A stretch of 64,000 bases of DNA from Vanrija pseudolonga (lineage: Eukaryota > Basidiomycota > Tremellomycetes > Trichosporonales > Trichosporonaceae), in the NCBI RefSeq assembly GCF_020906515.1, contig NC_085850.1, positions 1 through 64,000 of the forward strand, in the 5' to 3' direction. The translations under genes and the position numbers were made by a program. The notes under the pieces were generated by a model. That model was not told the origin of the DNA, did no database searches, and saw nothing but the letters and a program-made list of their open reading frames with translations. Positions 22,723-34,954 of this stretch are shown piece after piece (the stretch's first letter is position 1; each line of letters opens with the position of its first letter).

Positions 22723-23792
22723 ATGACGCGCACCCCTGCGACCATGTCCAGTACCCTCAAGCTTAGCAACGGCAAGGTCATCCCCGCCCTTGCGTGGGGG
22801 AATGGCTCCTCTGGCCTCACTGCATCCGGCGAGATGGCAGCCACCCTCGGAGCGGCTGCTCTCCAGGCCGGCCTTACCCACATCGACACAGCCCAGGTAA
22901 CGCTGCTCTGCCAACGCTGGACCTGACGCTCTCAGATGTATTTCACCGAGGCTGAGACGGGTGAGGCTATTCGTAACGCTGGTGTCGATCGTGTAAACGT
23001 CTGGATCACAACGAAGAGTGAGCCAGTGTGACGCACCCCGAGCTGACAATCGAGTCTCCGAGTCCAGCAGTGAGGATAGATAGGCGAACAACATACTCAC
23101 CACAGACACCAAAACCACCCTGGATGACGTTCGTCGCAGCGTAACCCAGTCCATCTCTCGACTAGGGTCAATCCCCAACCTTCTGCTTATCCACAACCCC
23201 TTCGTCCCTGAGGAGGGTCGGATTGGAGAGTTCTGGACCTACCTCGAGACCCTGGTCATGGATGGAACCCTTGAGGGGTGCTCGCTAGGGTTCAGCAACT
23301 TTCGCCCTCAAGACATCGAAGAGGTGATGAAGGTGGCCACCATTGCCCCGGTTTGCCATCGTACGTCGCCTATCAGGCCTCGCTGAGACCGCAGAACTCG
23401 AGTACCACCCCTATGTCCTCGCTCATCTCGAGCCCGTCCTCGCCCTCCACCGCAAGCACAACATTGTTGCGGAGGCGTACGGCCCTCTCACCCCGATTCT
23501 TCGCCACCCCGGTGGACCCCTCAGGCCGGTCCTTGACAAGATCGCCAAGCGCAATGGTTCGGACGCTGGGACCGTTCTTCTTCAGTGGATCATTCAGAGC
23601 GGTGCCGTTGCCGTGACGACCTCGACGAGGTCCGAAAACATTCGAAAACTCGCAAAGCTGTTCGACCAGCCCGAGCTTTCACAGCCCGACATGCAAGACA
23701 TTGAGGAAGCAGGTCGCTCCGTGCACTATCGGTTCTACTCGGAGCACATGACCAAGGACTTTCCCAATCCTGCCCTGCCTGATGGGAAGTGA
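22723..23792 (+). CDS. Aldo-keto reductase
   Basis: Four or more exons, about 300 aa, starting at ATG 22723. The catalytic tetrad is visible: Asp in HIDTAQ, Tyr in MYFTEAETGEAI, Lys in VWITTK, His in NLLLIHNPF. The C-terminal NADPH-binding part has AGTVLLQWIIQSGAVAVTTS and STRSENIRK. An intron near 23358-23392 joins APVCH to QLEYHPYVLAHLEP, matching the family's NQIEYHPY segment. This subgroup of AKRs reduces aldoses, keto-sugars or diketones with NADPH in the cytosol. It lies between a Gfo/Idh dehydrogenase and the cluster regulator. Confidence 0.9.
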
Positions 23793-24122
23793 CTCTAGGC
23801 CTGGATTGAGACGTGGTTTGTACCCTCACTAGGATAAAGTAACGTGACCGGCGTTAGCCTGCGATGCAGCAACTCGGCGGGGGTGACTGAACCGGCGGCC
23901 TGGAACGTAATCCTACACAGTGTCGTCTTGCCCTCCCTCTGAGAGTCTATATTTGACTGCGCAGGTGGACATGCGTAACACTACACAACACACTCCGCGC
24001 GAACGGCGCGTTCTACAGCGACCCTTGTAAGACTTCATGCCGATTCAGCAACCCCACCGCCATCCACGTCCAACCCCCACCACGTCTACGCCCCTGTCAG
24101 CTTGGAACTCACCCCCAACACT
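23793..24122. other. Convergent 3' intergenic region
   Basis: 330 bp between the converging reductase and regulator genes; nothing recognised. Confidence 0.45.
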
Positions 24123-27100
24123 TCAATCTTTACTCACACTGTCGCTAGCCAAGTCGGGATTGACAGAGGGCGGCAGTATGCTGAGCATCGGATCCCAAAA
24201 CTCGTGCAGCTGACAAGGATTAGGAACATTAACAACAGCCAACTCACCAGTGCATCGGTGGATTGGTCAGCCGCCTGTGTTGACGGAGCTGAGAAATTTG
24301 TCGCGCTTGGGGTATTGAGTATTGAATCCAAGATGCTCGCAAGGTCGGTGTCAGGTGGCAAGGAGAGGACGTTTGGTGACGGTGCAGACTTTGATAGGAT
24401 TGTTCGTACGACCTGAGAACCAGATGAGGCGCGCTCAACAAGTCGAGTACACCATCCGACGAGTTCGACGTCGACTTCCTCGTCTTCAGGCAAAGCATTG
24501 GCTGTCTGGTCATCACCGGGCATCCCAGTGTTGGAAGTGACGGAAGCAAGCTTAGCTGTAGCGCGGCCCCTAAGGCGGTTGAGCCACTTTAGGTTCTTGG
24601 CAAGTCGGGTTGACGGCCACGAGACGATTAATCTGCTCAGGAGGAGAATGGTCGAGTCGATGAGGGTCAACGCCAATGGTGCCATGGTGTTCTTTGGGTT
24701 CCGGATGATGAGGGTGCCCATCATGACGGCCGAGTTGAAGGCGTGGTGCTAGAGAGGTTGAGTAAGTACAACATGACGTGTGTTTCGACTTACCCAGAAG
24801 AACCAGTGCCGACACGCGAGAGACGGGAATAGACTGTGAAGCGTGGCCGCCACCACGACCATAACCTGGTTGGTGTTAGTGAGCTCTCGTAGCCACCGCC
24901 TCACATTGCATCGTTCAATGACCGAGAAAAAAGACTGTGCGTAGATCGATTTGGTCATATCATCACGTTGCTCTCGCAAAGCTTTGACAAAGTTCGGTCG
25001 ATGAAGGAACAGGAACGCCTCGGACACATTGACCGCCAAGGTACACTGCTATTGATGGTTAAGAGCACCCGTGCCATTAGTCTTACCTGAAAAGTTCGGT
25101 GCAGATCTCTTCGGCGTACATCGGGTGTGTCCTGGATGGCGAGCTCTGAGTCTGCATAGAGTGAGGGAAGAGATAGCCACGCCGAGCGGCACCGCAGGGG
25201 GAATGGAATGGTCCTCTCAAAGTCGGAGCTCCTTGTTAGTAGAGAATCCTTCCTTAAGCTCACAGTTTGCGATGCAGTTCTCCCACGCACTCATCCGGCG
25301 GTCGCCGGATCTTCATTGACAGATTGAGGACCCTGTGAGATCAGTAGATGGGATGAGGGCTGCACCTACTGCTCGAGGAGCAAGGCAACCTCCCATTTCA
25401 AGGTGAAGAATCCCCGACCATCAACTGCCAACGGGCTGTGTTCCTTCGGGAACTTGGTGTCCACATAGTCGGACGAAATGGAACACCTAGGAATTAGAAT
25501 GCATAGCAAGGGGATACTCACGGCCGTGAGAAGTTGTTTGACTCGAAAGTCAGCAGCATCTCGCATCAAACGATCGCCTTACCTGATACGCGTCCGCGGC
25601 GAAGGCTTCCCAGAATACGTGTCGTCTTTCTTCCAGAACGTCCTCTGGCAAGTTCCAAGCCCCCGGATCTCGGTGCAGTCCCATCGCCTGGGATATGCGC
25701 ATTGCCAGGCCCCACAAGGGCCACGCTGGGTCCCCTCTTTCCGACTCCCTGCCATCAGCGAGGATATGTAACGCAGCTCACAGGTGGAAATGGGCCATGA
25801 CATGCTGCCGTATCAGCGTCCAGTCGATTCACCTCTCTCACCAGTGTCTGAACACATTGTATTGTGTTGTGAACCAGAAAGTTTGATTTGACCAGGGAAG
25901 CCTGGGCGAGCTCAAGGTACTCGGTAGCAATTGGGTCGTTGGGAGGCAGCTCGAGGCTGAAGTGAGCGCCCATCGCAAAGACAATGTACAGAACGGCAAG
26001 CTCGGCTGGCTTGATAGTGCCATCAGCCGTGCGTCTGCTGGCATATATGCGGTTGAACATTGGCTCAAAGTAAGCTCGTGGTACAATGTCATATCTAGGT
26101 CATCAGACGGGCCCTTGCAACGAATGACTCACTGCCAGGCAAAGTAGCGATAGTACGAGTCGGTAAACGCTTTCCCTTCGTCCATTTCAGGAAGCTGTGA
26201 TAGCAGGTACTCGGTGTTGATGGTATTTGGGACACTGAATGGGAACGTCGAGTCCGTTCCTCGCGCCGGCTCGGTGTCTCTTGCCGGAGATGGCAGCCTT
26301 GACACCGCGGGGTTATCATCGGCCTCTTTCGACTCTTGCTGAATTGATCAGCACACACTCAATGATGAGGCTCACATCTCGAAGCCATTCGCTGGACGCA
26401 TTGGGGCCAAGGTACTTGGAACGGCCTCCAGCCATCAACAGCGTTCCCGAGCTCTCCTGTCCATCAACAGGATCACTCGGGGGAGCCTGCGGCGGCGCCG
26501 GCGAGAAGCTTGCCCAGGACGGCGGGTCCATGAATGTGAAAGACGCGGGAGAAACCCCTGGGTGCCGTGGTTCCACAGCGGAGGATACTGCCCCTGCTAC
26601 GGTTTCAGAGTTGACGGCCGCATTGTGGACGGGGGTGCTTGAGGCGGCAGGCTCTCTGACACGGGCTGTTGGGGCAGACACTACTGCCGTGGTAGGTGGA
26701 AGCGTTGGAGACCGCCGAGAGCTCGGGGAGGTCACTCCGGTGCCCAGTAGCTCGCCGCCAGACATGGCGCTTGAACCTCGTTCGTTACTCTCTCGCTGGT
26801 AGCGCGACAGTCTGGAGAGCGTTAGCGAGCCTGCAACTGAGAGTGTAAGCTCACGAGGTCAGCCCACCCACGGCTTCGGCAGTTTGATCCGAACAGACGG
26901 CTTCACACCGTCGGCGAACACAGTTGGAGCACGGCACTGCCGTGTGAGCCCAACGCACGCGGTGTATGATACCTTGGCGGTCGCATCCCATCTTGAGACG
27001 CCGACATTCTGGGCATCTCCGTCAGCCAGGGTCCCCGACATAACATTGGTACTAACCTCCGCAGGCGTAAGTCTTTCGCTGCTTCCGCTTCTTCTTGGAC

Positions 27101-27165
27101 GAGGAGGTCAGCTGGCCGTCCTCAGCTGCTCTCTTCTGCAGTGGTGTCGAGTTGGCGTCAGGCAT
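24123..27165 (-). CDS. Zn2Cys6 transcription factor of the sugar-oxidation cluster
   Basis: Multi-exon gene from ATG 27165 (MPDANSTPLQKRAAEDG) to TGA 24123. A basic stretch SSSKKKRKQRKTYAC leads into the zinc cluster; two introns join it to ACGECRRLKMGCDRQVPCSNC and then RRRCEAVC, giving all six cysteines. A Pro/Ser-rich linker follows (about 26316-26765), then the middle homology region with LLSQLPEMDEGKAFTDSYYR, AELAVLYIVFAMGAHFSLEL, LALWGLAMRISQAMGLHRDP-like and RRHVFWEAFAADAYQ. The C-terminal exon is best read LHEFWDPMLSILPPSVNPDL after a short intron. It sits in the middle of the dehydrogenase, reductase and lactonase genes and is the likely pathway regulator. It is divergent from the lactonase at 27427. 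Confidence 0.87.
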
Positions 27166-27426
27166 CGGGAAAGTGGATAGAGCAATGCTCGTAGTCACCG
27201 GCAATGTTTCAATGTAATCAGCTGAGTCGGAACAGTGGACCGGAGATGTGGAGTCGGAGTTAGCACCCCAAGTCCCAGGTTCTTGGCGTAGGCTCAAAAA
27301 CTCCGGTCACGGACTTGAGCTCGTGGATGGAGCGGACATCTCCCCACCACCGAGGCTCTTGCCCCGACTGATAAAGGCATGTGCATACACCTCAAGATGC
27401 CTCATGCTCCCTCGGTGCAGCGCAAG

Positions 27427-28663
27427 ATGACAGTCCCAAAGAATAAGCAGACGTTCACAGTCCATGACCCGCTTCTCAACCTGAGTATGCACCTCGGAGA
27501 GGGCTGTGTTTGGGTGAGTCACGTGTCCGGAGATATCCTCAGACAACCATACATCGGACGAACGAGAGCTAATGGGTCAGGATTCCCGGACGAAGCGCCT
27601 GTACTTTGTCGACATCGACCTCAACGCTGTCTACGTGTACCACCCCGGCCTGGACAAGTACGGATACAGTCACTTTGACAAGAATGTGACCGCTATTGCC
27701 CTGTTGGCGTCCCAGGATGGCGTGGGTTTGACGAGATCTCGTGTCTGTCCCTGGCTGACCATACAAACCAGCTCATAGCCGCGATCGAGGACGGCTTCGC
27801 CTTCATCCCTCCGAGCTCACTTCCAAGTCCCATTCTCAATAGGACAGATTCTCCTGCTGCGCAGTTCAAGCTGGGCTCGCCCGAGCGTTCATACCAACCC
27901 TTGTCGACTGCGACCACCATCGGCAATGGTGAGGCCCGTTTCAATGAGGGTGCCTGTGACCCCGTGGGACGTTTCCTCGCCGGAACCATGGGCAAGGAGT
28001 TTGGTACCTCCAACGCACGGATGTACTCCCTCCGCCCTGCCGCCGGTGGAACTTGGCAGGCGCCCCTCGTACTCGACGGCATCACCTGCACGAATGGGAT
28101 GGCATGGGTCAATGGTGGGAAGAAGCTCGTCTTCACCGACAGCTGGGTCAAGGAGATCGTCACCTTCGATTACAACGTCGTAAGTAGCGCACGGAAGACA
28201 CGCGCCGCTGATCCTGTGCTAACACGTCCCAGGGCAAGGGCACCATAGCCAACCGAGGAGTATTCTCCAACATTACGGACCCCAAGTATGGATACCCCGA
28301 TGGGCTCTGTGTGGACGACCAAGGGGGAGTCTGGACGGCTCGTTGGGCAGCAGGCAAGGTGCTCCGGCTTAATCCTGACACTGCCGAGATCGATGTCGAG
28401 ATTGACCTACCGAATGCTTGGAACGCGACCTGTTGTATCTTCGGGGGTGAGTAATGACCCTCCGACGAGGCGGTACTGTTCTGACCGCCACAGGTGATGA
28501 CCTTGAGGATCTCTACATCACCACAGCACGGGGAACCCAAGACGCCGGCAACTTGGCACCTGCAGACCGCAATGAGGAGGGGAAGCTATATGTGGTCAAG
28601 GGCACTGGCTACCGTGGTGTTGACAGGAACCGCTTCAACGGCCGGTTTGACATTGATGTTTAG
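27427..28663 (+). CDS. SMP-30/gluconolactonase/LRE-family lactonase
   Basis: Five or so exons from ATG 27427 (first exon ends 27513 with HLGEGCVW) to TAG 28663, about 320 aa. Family hallmarks of this six-bladed propeller are the metal-binding Glu in LGEGCVWD, then LYFVDIDLNAVY, ARFNEGACDPVGRFLAGTM (NxGxxDPxGRF), GITCTNGMAW (metal-binding Asn), LVFTDSW, and YPDGLCVDDQGGVWTARW. The metal-ligand Glu, Asn and Asp are therefore conserved. Such enzymes hydrolyse aldonolactones produced by sugar dehydrogenases, which fits the adjacent Gfo/Idh genes. It is divergent from the regulator, with only 261 bp between start codons. Confidence 0.9.
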
Positions 28664-28957
28664 AGCAATGCCGTGGAGTAGGGTTCTCTAATGCAATCGT
28701 TACCCACGACGACTGGTTGGATCACACCTGGAATGTGACCATTTGAGACTCGTCTCTTAAGTCTGAGGTGGCTACAGGCGAGCCTCGTGTCTTGTCTCTG
28801 CGGCACCATGTAGTGACACACCACGGGTGACTGCCGCTTGTCATCCCTTGTCGGGATAACATGAGCATCATACTGATACTACGTCGTTTGGCTGAAGTTG
28901 GCAACCAAGGTCATTGGATGCATAGACCCGATGGTTCGTATGTATGTACTCATGCTG

Positions 28958-30029
28958 TCACTTCGCACCTGGACCGTACCAGTCATCGAATCCGAGGTCA
29001 TGACCCCAGAGCGGCGTGTTGATGCGCTTGGCCCAGCCCTTCGCCGCAAGGCTGTCAAGCGCGGTGATATCCTCGGAACTCAGTCGAATTACCTTCTTGT
29101 TGCTCGAGATGCGTTTCGGGTTGACAGACTTGGGGAGGGCTACCGCACCCTTGTTCACGTGGTACGAAATCAGGATGGTGGCAGGGGCGACACCATTCTT
29201 GGTGGCAATGGCCGCGATTTCAGAATCAGCCATGAGCGGGGCACCAGTGGACCCGAGGGGCGAGTACGCCTGAAGAAGGATCCCGAGTTCGTCGCAGTAT
29301 CGTCGAAGTGCGTGCTGGGGCAGGAACGGGTGCAGCTCGACCTGGTTGACGGCGGGGGTGACCTTCCACGTCTTTTTCAGCTCCTCCAGGTACGGGATCG
29401 ACCAGTTGGCGACACCGATCGCCTTGACTTTGCCGGTTCTGAGGAGGTCTTCCATCTGTCGCCATGTCTCCGCCTGGTCCCATGAACGGTCAACGGAGCG
29501 ACTGCCATCGGGGTTGACAGGGAGAAGTTCACTCGTTTCGTTCTGAATGTGTCAGGGGTTGCCCGCGAGGTAGCAGTAGACGCTACTTACTGCAACAAGT
29601 CGAACGGGCCAGTGAACAAGCTGCAAGTCATTAGCAGCTGTATTCATATCTCACACTTGCGTAAAGGTCCAGATAGTCGGTGCCAAGGGCGTCAAGGGTC
29701 TTCTGCAAGCCCTCGGCCGCATTTGCGTGGTGGGTGTTCCACAGCTTGCTGGTGATGAACAGCTCCTCGCGCGGCACCCCGCTGTCACGAATGCCTTGCC
29801 CGACTTCTTCTTCTTAATGGGAGTCAGCTGATGTACAACCATGCAGTCACTTCATACCATTCTGGTATATGAGCGCAGCATCAATGTGCCGATACCCGTC
29901 ACGAATGGCATAGGCCACGGCCTGGCGGACCTCGCCGGGTTCTGACTTCCATGTACCCAGGCCGACGACGGGGATTTTGGCGCCGGTGTTGAGAGTGAAG
30001 TGGATCGGGAGGTTGGTGGTGATCGTCAT
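28958..30029 (-). CDS. Aldo-keto reductase (aldose/glycerol reductase-like)
   Basis: ATG 30029 to TGA 28958, about 310 aa in four or five exons. Tetrad: Asp in [14 protein letters not shown] (Tyr follows), Lys in [11 protein letters not shown], His in [39 protein letters not shown] and [10 protein letters not shown] are standard for AKR1/AKR3-type enzymes such as aldose reductase or glycerol dehydrogenase. [17 protein letters not shown] is the NADPH-phosphate binding segment. One intron begins with GC rather than GT (TTTAC|GCAAGT, just after LDLY) and ends TTGCAG; this is needed to keep LYLVHWPV. It is divergent from the second Gfo/Idh gene. Confidence 0.92.
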
Positions 30030-30422
30030 TGTTGAGGTCTTTGTGAGGATGCTGCCTGTACACGCCCACGACTGTTGACTACTTTAAGAGGAGGTCGGCG
30101 GTGGATATCTCCGGTGACAACATTGGATGACCGGAGAACGTGGCATCGCTTTCGACAAGCCCGCACCACTGCTAGCATCATTAGGACATGTTATGCCGAC
30201 TTGACAGACTTGAAACTGGCCGAGCCCGTACATGCACGGATCGGCTCGGCAGGTTGATGGTGCTGCGCAGCCAGACTGATGGACGTGGTGGGGACTGCCA
30301 ACTCCTGCGGATTATCTCCTCGGGGTTAGGTCCGGTCCTCACGCACTTGTGACTTCGGTACTTATGCTCGCTATCGACCCGCGCACGCCCTCAGCTGCAT
30401 TCCCCAGACAGAGTCCCACATC
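30030..30422. promoter_or_regulatory. Divergent promoter with element site 3
   Basis: 393 bp between the reductase (ATG 30029) and the dehydrogenase (ATG 30423). TATCTCCTCGG is at 30313-30323, preceded by GCGGAT, and GGATATCTCCGG is at about 30103-30114. These match the element seen at 20674 and 22474. Confidence 0.6.
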
Positions 30423-31772
30423 ATGACTGTTGAAACCCCCAAGGCCAAGCTCAAGGTCGCCCTCTTCGGCGTCGGCCGCCTGGGCTCCATCCGAGCCCGC
30501 ATCCTCACCAACTTCGCTCCGCGTATCGAGCTGGTCGCGGTCTGTGACCCCAAGCCGGGATCCGACAAGTGGGTTGCTCAGAATCTCCCCGCGCACGTCA
30601 AGTTCTTCGCCGACCCAGAGGACTGCCTGGTCAATGGCGGCGCCCAGGCAGTGCTCATCTCGACGGCCACCGCGACTCATGCTCCCCTTGTCCTCCGTGC
30701 ACTTGACCTGGATCTCGTAAGTGGCATGGATTACGCGCAGTTGACATTGCCAGCATGTGATGGTCGAGAAGCCGATTGCTGTCGACATTGAGACGACTAG
30801 GGTGGTCTTGGAGAAGGCCAAGACGAAGCCGCACCTCAAGTTCCTCGTGCCGTTCTGCCGTCGATGTAAGTCACCGCGGTGTTGTTTACCTGACGCACCA
30901 GTCGACGAGTCATACAGATCCCTCAAGACCCTAGTCGACTCTGGCGATCTGGGAGACATTCATGCTGTCCAGACGGACTGCCTCGACAAGCAGGACCCGT
31001 CAGGTAGGCATCGCACCCAGTCCGAGCGCTGACGCCAGGCTTCTTTGTAAACTTCTCCGAGCAGTCGGGTGGCATCTTTGTTGACATGGGCGTTCACGAC
31101 GTAGGCCGGTGCCCCCCTGCATGATGATGCTGACCAGCCCAGATTGACATTGCCCGGTTCTACCTGGACGTTACCAAGGGCTGCCCCAACCCCAGGAAGC
31201 AGGTCAACCGCGTGTTTGCCGTCGGCCAGACGGCAGTCTACCACGACTTGAACAACCTCAAGACGCGGGACTGTGACAATGGCTGGGGTGTGGTCGAGTT
31301 CAGCAATGGCAAGGTGCTCAACTTTCACATCGGGCGCACCCTCACCAACGGGTTCGAGAGTGCGACGCGTGTCTTCGGCACCAAGGGGTCCGCCATCGTC
31401 AACAACAACTCGGTGATCGACCGTGTGGAAGTACGGGACGGGCACGGCGTTCGCACTGCTACGACGTGAGTGAGCGACAGGTCGACGGGAAACAAGCTGA
31501 CAGCGACCCAGCCCAGACGCGTTCGTCCTCTACGACAAGTCGTTTGTTCACGACCTGGAAGAGTTTGCCAACTGCGTCTTGGACGACAAGCGTAAGTCGG
31601 CGAGTCGGCCGCCCTCCCAGGCCGTGCAAGCTCACCATCAACTCCAGCCCTGTCCCTCCTTGCCGATGATGCCCTCGAGGCTGGCAAGATTGCCACCGCC
31701 CTTCAGTACTCGTTCCGCAACAATGTTCCGGTACTGTTTGATGAGGAGGGTAACCCTGTCCTGCGCGCGTGA
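30423..31772 (+). CDS. Gfo/Idh/MocA oxidoreductase, second copy
   Basis: ATG 30423 to TGA 31772, about 360 aa with six or seven short introns. The Rossmann motif is VALFGVGRLGSIRARIL; CDPKPGSDKW follows; HVMVEKPIAVDIETTR has the EKP motif; the catalytic domain reads FFVNFSEQSGGIFVDMGVHD then IDIARFYL. The C-terminal part includes VVEFSNGKVLNFHIGR and FVHDLEEFANCVLDDK. It resembles inositol or sugar 2-dehydrogenases, with NAD(P) as cofactor. It is related to the gene at 20990 but clearly diverged, so the two probably act on different steps or substrates. Confidence 0.9.
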
Positions 31773-32613
31773 ATGTAGTCCTCGTAGCCCATGTGAGAAA
31801 GTTGACCCCGTGCACGCGCTTGGCTCGCCGAGGCCCCGTCGCCCGTGGCCCGCCTCTTGTCATCTAGTCGGGACGGTCGTCGTCGGCGCCGCGGGTAGAC
31901 AGGCGATCGCTAGCGTTATGAAAGCTATTCGTGGATCTGATGGCATGGTATCATCTCGCTCAACCCTTGCGTTTACTTGTTTGGTGGTTTTGCTTGTTTA
32001 CTCGTTTGTCCGGAGATGGCGGGTCGAACGAACCTGCATCACGTGAAGCATCCAACATTTGCGACATTGGCCATCAACCCCGAAGTTTGTTTCTTCTTGA
32101 TGTTCTCCATTTCAACTTGGCACCATCCCATAAAAACACTGCATCTCGTGGCCATGGACTTTCCCGCTGAGCGGACATTGCTGCTAGAGTAACATGTACG
32201 ACTACTATCATCTCCGTCCCCAACCAGAGCTGGAAACCTACCGAGCCGATGGGCGGAGAACATCTAACCCCGACTCACGGCTACAGAAGGATCGGACTTA
32301 GCGCTCACAACACAACGGCTTTGTTGACACGGCTCTACCTTGTAATCTGGCGATCCCCGATCTTCTGGGCCACGGGTCTGCTTCATGGTGAGGATGGGCT
32401 TGATGTCCGTGAAACTGTCCGAGATGCTGACCCGCCGAAGTAGACCATCTTCCGGCCCGATCCACAATTCGCAGCGGCGGAGATGGGTACCCCGCTATCA
32501 GCAACTCTCTGCGGGCCACCAGTCGCCTGCTCTGAGCTATAAACATGAGGATCAGCGGTACTGAGCGCACCACTATCACCCAAGTCCCGCTCTGCCTGCC
32601 TACGTGACCAACC
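31773..32613. other. Long intergenic region
   Basis: 841 bp with no credible coding frame. It contains CCGGAGATGGCGG (about 32007) and GCGGAGATGGG (about 32475), loosely like the TATCTCCKCGG element in reverse, upstream of the flavin monooxygenase. Confidence 0.4.
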
Positions 32614-34606
32614 ATGTCGCCCACTGCTGTAGCCGAGCCCCGCAACGCGAACGACGTCGCAGCTGACCTGAAGGCCAATGCCGTCCACTTCGAGGGCCAG
32701 GAGAAGCCACCCCTCGCCGACGACTACATGTACGATTTCAAGTACAACCATGCTCTCCCGACCACCGACGTACTCGGCATCGACATTCCCAAGGAGGCGG
32801 ACCCGGTGAAGGAGGCCACTACTCTCACTGCGGTTCTGGGCGACATCCTCTCTCGCGGCGACGCCAAGGCTTTTGCCGACTTGTTCCTTGACTATGGTGA
32901 GTGCAGTGCTCTCCGTACCGTGCTAACCCCTAGGCGTTTGGCGCGACAAGCTCTCGTTCACCTGGGACTACCGGACCTTCAATTTCCGCCAGCAGATCCT
33001 CAAGGCCGCCAGCGACCTGTTCCCCACGACTCCGCTCTCCAACGTCCATCTGTTCACCCCATCGCCGACGATTGAGCGGCCGTACCCCGACCTCTCTCAT
33101 CTCCAGTTCTCTGTCGCTTTCGACACGAACGTTGTTCACGGCTCTGCCGTCATCAATGCCGTCCTCACGCAGGACGGATGGAGGTTGTGGACCATGCACT
33201 CCGTCGCCGAGGACCTGGTCGAGTTTCCTGAGCTCCCTCCAGCAGACGGCCACATGACTGGCGAGATCAGCTGGGAGAAGCAACGTGCCAAGGATGACGA
33301 TGAGATCTGTCCCGACGTCCTCATCATCGGCGGTGGCCAGAAGTGAGTGCCAACATTGTGATAGGGAGCTGACCTGCCCAGCGGCATCGCACTTGCTGCC
33401 CGCCTCAAGGCCTTGGGTGTCTCCAACCTGATCATCGAGAAGGGCGAGACGATTGGCGAGGTCTGGCGCAAACGCTACGAGTACCTCTCGCTCCACTTCC
33501 CACACTGGGCTGACCACCTCCCCTACTTCCCCTACCCCGAGCATTGGCCGACGTACACTCCTGCCCAGAAGCAGGGCTTGTACATGGAGTGGTATACCCA
33601 GGCGATGGAGCTCGCGGTGTGGAACAGCTCTTCGGTCAGCAAGGCCGAGCAGGACGCGGATGGCAACTGGACAGTGCGAATCAGCAAGGGCAAGGCGGCC
33701 GAAGCCCGTACCCTCAACCCAAAGCACGTCGTGATGGCGACTTCCCTTTGTGGCCTTCCCTACACGCCGGATATTCCAGGAATGAAGGAATGGGAGGGCG
33801 GTGTCTACCGCCATTCGACTGCACACGACAGCTCGCGCGACTGGGTCGGCAAGAAGGTGCTCGTTGTCGGCACCTCGTCATCAGGCTTCGACACGGCTTA
33901 CGACTGTGCTCGGCGCAACATTGATGTCACGCTCCTGCAGCGCTCGCCAGCGTACATCATGTCGCTCACGCACTCGGTACCCCGCGCCATCGGCGCCTAC
34001 GAGCCAAAAGACGGCGTCCGCCCCAACCTCGAGGACGTTGACCGTCTTGCCTTCTCCATGCCGGTGGGCCCCGGCGAGGAGCTGGGCCGCCGGAATGCAA
34101 AGGTGCTCGAAGACCTCGACAAAGACCTCCTCGATGGTCTCAGAGCCCGCGGATTCAAGACCTGGCGTGGACAGCGGGGAACGGGCAACGGTACCCTCGG
34201 CCAGACACGCAATGGTGGCTTCTACTTTGAGGCCGGTGCGTGCGAGCAGATCATCAACGGCAAGATCAAGGTCGAGCAAGGCTACATTGAGCAGTTCACC
34301 AAGGACAAGGTGGTTCTCTCTGGTGGGCGCGAGAAGGAGTATGATCTGGTCGTCTTCGCCACGGGCTTTTCGAGCACGCTCGATTCGGTGCGCGCGACAC
34401 TTGGCGACGCCATCGCCGATCGCTGCGGCCCCATCTGGGGTATCGACGAGGAGGGCGAGTTCCGCTCGGCATACAAGGACAGTGGCGTGCCCAACCTCTG
34501 GATGATGGTCGGCTACCTGCCGTACACGCGCTACCACTCCAAGAAGGTTGCCCTTCGACTCAAGGCTCTGCTCGAGGGCGTGTCGCCAGCGCCTTACACG
34601 GGGTAG
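32614..34606 (+). CDS. Flavin-containing monooxygenase with N-terminal NTF2-like domain
   Basis: Three exons from ATG 32614 to TAG 34606 give about 640 aa. Residues about 60-190 form an NTF2/SnoaL-like region (ILSRGDAKAFADLFLDYGVW... VAFDTNVVHGSAVI... TQDGWRLWTMHSV). The second part is a flavin monooxygenase: FAD motif VLIIGGGQNGIALAARLKAL, then WRKRYEYLSLHFPHWADHLP, NADPH motif VLVVGTSSSGFDTAYDCARR, and VVFATGF near the C-terminus. Short introns are near 32898-32934 and 33343-33381. Such fused proteins in fungi are usually annotated as FAD-dependent or Baeyer-Villiger-like monooxygenases. The substrate is unknown. Confidence 0.9.
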
Positions 34607-34954
34607 CTAGTGATTAAGATGCCGAATGTATCAGGACGCTGCTCTTGCACTTTGAATACACACTGTGGCTCGGTCCCGGAGCCCACCCATTGCCTCCAGG
34701 CCACTTCTTTGATCGCCGTTGCACCGCATCCACAATAGTCGAGCCCAAGAAAATGTTGCACTAGGCAGGATGACGACAACAACTTGGGAAGGTACCTGGC
34801 GGGCATGATGCCCGCCGGTGCCGTGTTTTGTGTTTCGCCCAACTGAGGCCTCACACGTCAGCCAGCATCAACCGAGTGCTGCCCTTGGTTCAACATAACT
34901 ACAAATGACTCACGAGCGACATGCTCCTCCAACGACATCCATCCCCATCCTGCA
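34607..34954. other. Intergenic region upstream of the tandem orphans
   Basis: 348 bp; no gene or repeat recognised. It should contain the promoter of the gene at 34955. Confidence 0.4.

Noticed and set aside
32930-33826. 298-codon minus-strand open frame
   Set aside because: Antisense shadow of the flavin monooxygenase.
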